Positions 58,370-64,000 of a stretch of 64,000 nucleotides of DNA are shown here, piece after piece (position 1 is the first letter of the stretch; every line of letters starts with the position of its first letter). The notes below the pieces were generated by a model, which worked only from the letters and a program-made list of their open reading frames with translations, did not search any database and was not told the origin of the DNA. Source of the DNA: Bolinopsis microptera (lineage: Eukaryota > Ctenophora > Tentaculata > Lobata > Bolinopsidae); NCBI RefSeq assembly GCF_026151205.1, contig NC_087077.1, forward strand, positions 2,604,001-2,668,000, in the 5' to 3' direction. The position numbers and the translations under genes were made by a program.

Positions 58370-61304
58370 ATGTTTCGTGCGGGGGAACCAAAATGGGATC
58401 AATCAACAATGTCCGGGAGACTGAAGCACTTTCTTAAACAGGTAATTAATTAATTAATTAATTAATTAATATACTGGTAGATTGATTTGCGGGTACAACC
58501 CCTTCACTGTCATGTGTTTTCTTCTATAATCCTTAAGTCCTTAGCACGCTATTTCTTTTCTACTCGATAACTGTCTGTGATGACAAAAAGTGACTTTATC
58601 TCAAAACGTATTAATACGTTATTTAATCAATAATTCCAGGTTGATCTGAGATATCTGTTCTACAGCCACTCCAAACTTGAAGACTGCACTAAAATGATAG
58701 AGGAACATCAGCAAGGGTGTACGAAATATTCCAGTAAGTGTGACTTTTCCTTTTTTTAACTGTTTCGCAGAAAGTGGCTTTTGAAAGAAATATTAATAAT
58801 ATTGTGATTCTGTCAAGAAAAATATGGATCAACCAGCTTTGTTTTACTGGGGATATTGGCTGTGCTGCCTTTTCTTTAATTTTGGAAAATTTGTATGGTC
58901 ATCCTAGCTCTCTTTAATCTGTAGAAATAACAGCACCTAATATTAAAGACAAAGAACTATGGAATGCTCAGTATGCGGTGTTTGGTAGAATACACCCTGA
59001 TACGAAGGAGGCGGTACCCCTCCCCTTCTCCATGACAGGGTTAGTATTGTGTGCATTTAACACTAATTTGTGTTAGCATTGTGTGCATTATGTATATTTA
59101 TATTTGATTGTAATTAAAGATTTTAAGGCGTTAGTGCCGAGTAATGCCTCTGGGTAGTGCTCCTCAATCAGTAAAAGGGGTTTTGACCTGGTGCCACCAG
59201 AAAGCGTTAATATCAAAGAAATGTTTTGAAAGCGTTAATTTTGATGTCATTAATAAGCTGCAGTTAGTAAACATTTATAATCACCGAATATTTACTTATT
59301 AAGTTGTACGTTGCAGGTTCAGCCCAGCTAACATCCCGATATGTGCTCTTATGATAATGCCTGGAACTAGCCCGCTTGTGGCGTCTTTCTACCAAGTTGC
59401 CAATCAAACTATGAACGCAGGTTAGTGAACGTGTTTTTTTTGTTGTTTTTTTTGGTGCAACACTTACTGACTTGACTCTTGCGAGAAAGCGACCCATGAG
59501 AACGATGGGTCCTACCGAAACGTGTAATTGAATACTAAACCGCTTTCGGTGGACACCTTTGCAAATATTACCACGTTTTAAATGCTCATTATTGAGGTGC
59601 GTTCGAGTTCAAATTGTCCATCAGCTTGTCACCTGGACAAAATACGAAAATCTGTCAAGTTGAGATGTTATTAACCGATTGCTGCAGGGTTCAACTACTG
59701 TAACCGCAACTCTAACAATCCCACCGTGATGAGTTAATGCACATATAATTATATTAGCACTTTTTGTTTGTGTCATGTGTCATGTGTCATGTGTCATGTG
59801 TCATGTGTCATGTGTCATGTGTCATGTGTCATGTGTCATGTGTCATGTGTCATGTGTCATGTGTCATGTGTCATGTGTCATGTGTCATGTGTCATGTGTC
59901 ATGTGTCATGTGTCATGTGTCATGTGTCATGTGTCATGTGTCATGTGTCATGTGTCATGTGTCATGTGTCATGTGTCATGTGTCATGTGTCATGTGTCAT
60001 GTGTCATGTGTCATGTGTCATGTGTCATGTGTCATGTGTCATGTGTCATGTGTCATGTGTCATGTGTCATGTGTCATGTGTCATGTGTCATGTGTCATGT
60101 GTCATGTGTCATGTGTATGATATGGATCCTTACTTGCATGAGTACACAGCTTTAGCAGCTGTTTCTAGATACCCCCATACTTCCAATGGCTGACAAAACA
60201 GTGTGCTGCTGAATAGTAATTTATCTTTAATGTAGTGGGTAGGATGAATGTATTAAACCCATTATACAGTTATATTAAACTAGGTGCAGTATTATTTTGT
60301 ATTTTCATTTTCCCTCTGAAGCTTTGGCTAAATTCAACGGGTCAACAGTCAGAGTGCCAATCATGATCATACAAGTAGAGTTGTCATTAACAAATTCCTG
60401 CAGGTTTCAACTACTGTAACCGTAACGCCAGTAAGGAGACCACCACGACCCAGATGGTGGGTGGGTATGTGGGTGCAGTAACTCTGGCCCTCACTGTGGC
60501 AGCCACTCTTCGGAAGGCTATCACCAACAATCCCAGGTATTTTGTCGGGATTTTCGGCGACGATTACTTTCGATTATGTATTTTACATACCTGCACTAGC
60601 TTCTCATTAATTGTAAATAATCATTAAATAAATAATAACCATTAAATAAAGTAATACTTATTTGATAATGTTCATAATAAGATAATTATGATGCTTCTCA
60701 CATTGTGCTTTTTCTATACAATTTTTGTTTATAATTCTAGTCAGATGCTTTCAGATTAAGCGCACCGATGAAAAGAACACTGGCCACTTTCTTACCGTTC
60801 CCAGCAGTTGTATCAGCCAGCGTATGCAACATTGTGCTCATGAGAAACGGAGAGTTTTTCAATGGTGAGTGATCAGTCGACATTTTAAGAACTATTTTAG
60901 CAAATTGTTCAGCGTGATAAATTGATTTAAACCTTGTGAATTTATTCAAGTATTGATGATTGAACCATTTACTTCTTTACCTTAGGTACCACTTTTAAAA
61001 AATTTCCCTCAAATCTCGTACTTTTTATGGTGATTTATTGCTGTACTCTGTAAAATTTGAAAAGTATTTAATAAAATGATCTGCTCAGGTATGTAAAATT
61101 TGAAAAGTATTTAATAAAATGATCTGCTCAGGTGTGGAGGTGTTTAACGAGGACGGTACCAGTGCAGGGGTATCCCACAAAGCAGCTCGTAACGCTATCT
61201 TCACCACCGCTCTTACTCGCATCGTCATGCCGACTCCTATCTTCTTCCTACCACCTGCTGGGATCGCTATTCTGGAGCGCACTACTAGCATCTTTAAGAA
61301 GTGA
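58370..61304 (+). CDS. SFXN: Sideroflexin, mitochondrial inner-membrane amino-acid carrier (C-terminal end uncertain)
   Basis: Exons 58370-58441, 58640-58733, 58925-59039, 59317-59420, 60404-60536, 60755-60864, 61132-61300/61304. Signature stretches: EPKWDQSTMSGRLKHFL, ELWNAQYAVFGRIHPDTKE, FSPANIPICALMIMPGT, ASFYQVANQTMNAGFNYCNRN, and MRNGEFFNGVEVFNEDG followed by SHKAARNAIFTTALTRIVM. Sideroflexins are about 320 residues; SFXN1 imports serine for mitochondrial one-carbon metabolism. Here the frame reaches TGA at 61302-61304 after 266 codons, so the last transmembrane segment would be missing. A GTGAGA donor overlaps this end (after 61300), so a further exon is likely, but I did not find it. 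The paralogue (SFXN1/3 versus 2 or 4) cannot be decided. Confidence 0.92.
58442..58470 (+). repeat. TAAT microsatellite forming a splice donor
   Basis: The intron after sideroflexin exon 1 begins GTAATTAATTAATTAATTAA, so the donor is the first unit of the repeat. Confidence 0.9.
59687..59737 (+). pseudogene. Relic duplicate of the start of sideroflexin exon 5
   Basis: CTGCAG then a segment encoding FNYCNRNSNNP and soon a TAA stop. It mirrors the true exon 5 start at 60404 (FNYCNRNASKE), including the acceptor CTGCAG. The later part is missing, so this is a partial duplication or dead alternative exon. Confidence 0.7.
59771..60115 (+). repeat. 7-bp satellite TGTCATG, about 49 copies
   Basis: Perfect heptamer repeat in sideroflexin intron 4, between the exon relic and the real exon 5. 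The all-three-frame open frames MCHVSCV are artefacts. Confidence 0.97.
61049..61133 (+). repeat. 43-bp tandem duplication of the sideroflexin exon 7 acceptor
   Basis: Two copies of TGTAAAATTTGAAAAGTATT through TGATCTGCTCAGGT. Each includes the branch region, acceptor CTCAG and the first exon bases. The upstream acceptor would give GT ATG TAA, an immediate stop, so the downstream site must be used. Confidence 0.93.
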
Positions 61305-64000
61305 GATATTTTAGGTGTAAAAATGATTTGTTAATTACAAGCTCCCGACCTGACCCTTTCTTTAAGGTGAATCCCTGTTTCAAAGCCAATAGGCGAGAGT
61401 CCAAGTGAGCAACCTATACTAATTACCAAGGTGTATAAGTTAATTACTTATAGAACTGTATCTGGGAAATCATTGATTAATTTGTAAGGTATGCGACTGA
61501 CTATCTGTGCACTGAGATTCGAATATCCATCAATAAATATCTCTCAAGTCCAACAAGGACGGTACATGACCTCCAATAATATGATTACATTATAAAATCA
61601 AGATGAAGACGTTTTCACTTCAGTTGTATATCTTTTGTTTGCTGTGTTGATATATCCAGAAATTAGCCAGAACTGATAGCTAGGGTAGTTAAACTACTCC
61701 TAGCTCACAGTGGGTTACATATTGATATATTCATTATTCTAACAGCTGATGGATCTTATACTGATCATGTAATTTGTCACGAGTTGGAGAGGTTTACCAG
61801 ACTCTCCGGTTCTCATCATATTAATATCAACGTCTACTAATCAAGTAGTAGCAGGATATATTAGTAGATCACCACATTAAACTTGATGAGCACGAGATAT
61901 TCTCCCCGTGAGCTGATATTAAAGTCCGGGGTCGAACGCCACCAACTTATTTCTGGACTGAAATTTGACTGATCTAGGGGCGCTTTCGTGGATGTTTCAA
62001 CGCGTGGCTGAGATAGTTGTAAATTTGTTTGTCACATAACAAGGCGATCACGCGTCATGTGTCATGCCTTATATCTGGAGTACCCATCTAGACTTGATAA
62101 TATCAAATATGTCTCCTGATTTATCTTTTCTTATCGCGCGGCTCATCACTCTGATCATGTTATCTTCTCTCTACGGTCCGACTTCATATTGTGGTCCGAT
62201 ATTATAACTTTTTCTGAGTCTGTAGATCATTAAATGAACTACCCTACTCAGTGAGATCATTATCATCTGTAGAATGTTTTAAAAATGCGCTAAAGACGTT
62301 TTATTTCCACCTAGCTTTTGATAATATTTCTAATATTTGTCCATAAAGTCTGAATTGATATGAAAGTGCATAATTTTGGGAACTTCTTACAAATATTTGT
62401 TCATAAAATGTGAACTGATAAAAAGTCCATAATCTTGGTATTTCATCACTAAGTCTCGCTTGAATGACTTAAATGTACATCTTTGTTGGGTATATTTTAA
62501 TGTCGAAGCGTGTAATAAATGTTAGAATTTATTTATTTATTTATAAATTTGATTGGCACCCGTTGCCAAATCGTTTCATTTTCATCTTGAACATTTTAAA
62601 GAATGCGCGATTATTCGTGCTAAATATTTACGATGTATGAGGCTAAAAGTCGCCCAAGTATTTCAAATCATATTAACACTCTGCAGAACTCCCAAAGCTA
62701 GAGAGAGAGAGAGAGAGAGTTGACTGTTTTGTTTTATTTCATACACCCTAAACAATATAATATGAAAAGTAAATAAGGAGCCAATACGGTGAATACGCCC
62801 TCTTCACCGTACCTGACCGTTAAGGTGGTTGCTAAACGAGTACCTGATGAAAAAGGTTCAAGTAATCCAATCAGTTCACAATGATGTGGAGATATTGTGG
62901 CCTGGGTTGAGAGTCTTCTTTACTTGTGTGTGGTTCAGTAACAACACGGATTTCACTAATAATGGTTTACTTCCCCCTCGCTCACTACTGCTTGCCAAGC
63001 ACCTTACTCAATCTTTGAGGTGCTTCTCAAGGGTTCTCAATTAATCGCTTGTAATTTTCTTCCTTTGAAGTGTTATATATGGTCATTGCTTTACGAATTT
63101 ACGAGCACGGCAGCGCGTGCATCAGTGGAACCTGCATATTATTTTCAAAAAACTGCAATATCATTAAAGATTTTTCTTTCGACTTTTTTTGAGGAGTTAT
63201 TTATTTGGTCCTTGTTACTTCTTTTTCATTTCCTCTATCATCTCATCGAAGAGATTTGATCGCCTTTAAATCAGTCGGCTTCAACGCTTTACTTTGTGGT
63301 CAGTCAAGCTGAACCGCTGGTATTCAGAGAGATTGCGAAGGAATTCTCATAATCTCATGGCTATTGGCTAATGGCTTCTTTTAATACCCACAGAAGTTTC
63401 CTGATTATAATACTATACGGATAACCGGCCGTTCTTCAGTCGTAACCCACCTTGAGTATTTTCGTAGAAGTGGTCTCCAGATATCTACCTGCTACCACCT
63501 TACTTCCATTATTATACCACGTAGTACGTTTTTACTCTGACTTTAAAATATTTCTACTCATAGTCAGAGTCCGACCTAAGACCTAGGTGTCAATATTGCG
63601 GTATCAATTTAATAAAATAGTAAGATTCTTAGAGGGTCGGTTTACTCATTAGCGACTGTTAAAGATATTTTTTAGGACACCTGGTCTAAATAATATGTTG
63701 AAACAACCAGGCCAGTGGGCCAGATTTCTCAGGTGTTGACCTAAACCGTGACCTTTGAATATTTGAGCGTTCGGTATTAAATAAGATGACCTTCAACTTC
63801 GGTTTAAATGGCAGTTTTTGATTTAAACGTCTTAAAAGAATAAATTCAGTGGGTCAGCAACTCCAACACAGATATCACTGTCTCAATATTTCACTGTCGT
63901 ACCGGCTAACACCTACCCTGACCACACCTTATTCTTTGAGGGGGTTCTAGTATACAACATCTCGTGCTCTCAGCGCAGTTCTATTACAGTTTCACCCTTT
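61305..64000. other. No gene recognised to the window end
   Basis: About 2.7 kb, AT-rich, with a short GA microsatellite at 62700-62720. The last sideroflexin exon might lie here or beyond, but I could not identify it. Open frames of 60-80 codons at 62829-63259 have no recognisable content. Confidence 0.4.

Noticed and set aside
59764-60193. MCHVSCV repeat proteins
   Set aside because: Artefact of a 7-bp repeat, open in all three forward frames.

Overview
The window is nuclear DNA from a eukaryote, almost certainly an invertebrate animal. Genes are split by short GT-AG introns, the DNA is AT-rich, and the recognisable proteins are animal orthologues (dyskerin, ATAD5/Elg1, mitochondrial RNA polymerase, TBC1D19, sideroflexin). 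Non-LTR retrotransposons, MITEs and very long mini- and microsatellites fill much of the rest. The exact lineage cannot be fixed from the sequence. A cnidarian-like or other marine invertebrate is my best guess, and it is weak. There is no operon, bacterial or viral gene content.

Layout, left to right. 324-3580 (-): small ankyrin-repeat gene, with a roughly 0.9 kb CA-rich microsatellite in an intron. 5100-7747 (+): dyskerin from mid-TruB domain to stop; the exons with the catalytic aspartate were not found. 9061-22185 (-): ATAD5, 12 exons, 1128 codons in a continuous reading frame; one intron contains a complete intronless secreted-protein gene on the opposite strand (14514-15419). 22788-23687 (-): last three exons of a small unrecognised basic protein. 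23.7-31.5 kb: transposon graveyard, with a 5'-truncated LINE, MITEs, and a retrotransposon carrying an endonuclease-like domain that is split by a younger 2.2 kb insertion with a 14-bp target-site duplication. 32138-42352 (+): POLRMT, 14 exons, 1112 codons; one intron holds a 4.2 kb inverted-repeat element bloated by CT-rich repeats. 42305-48792: about 135 copies of the last 48 bp of the POLRMT coding sequence, stop codon included. 49735-53747 (+): TBC1D19, 10 exons, 531 codons. 54811-56164 (+): small four-segment membrane protein. 56467-57872: 1.4 kb foldback element with TTAA flanks. 58370-61304 (+): sideroflexin, C-terminal exon not found. 61.3-64 kb: no gene recognised.

The most unusual observation is a recurring pattern: tandem repeats in this window are repeatedly built out of exon edges. 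The 40-bp ATAD5 minisatellite is the last 34 nt of the Walker A exon plus six intron bases, so about 35 copies of a 5' splice site sit in a row. The 48-bp POLRMT satellite is the terminal 16 codons. TBC1D19 has a duplicated 3' splice site, a duplicated exon and repeats starting at two donors. Sideroflexin has a duplicated 3' splice site, a donor inside a TAAT repeat, and an exon-start relic. All exon models were read by eye from conserved protein sequence, GT/AG sites and codon phase; no alignment or transcript evidence was available.
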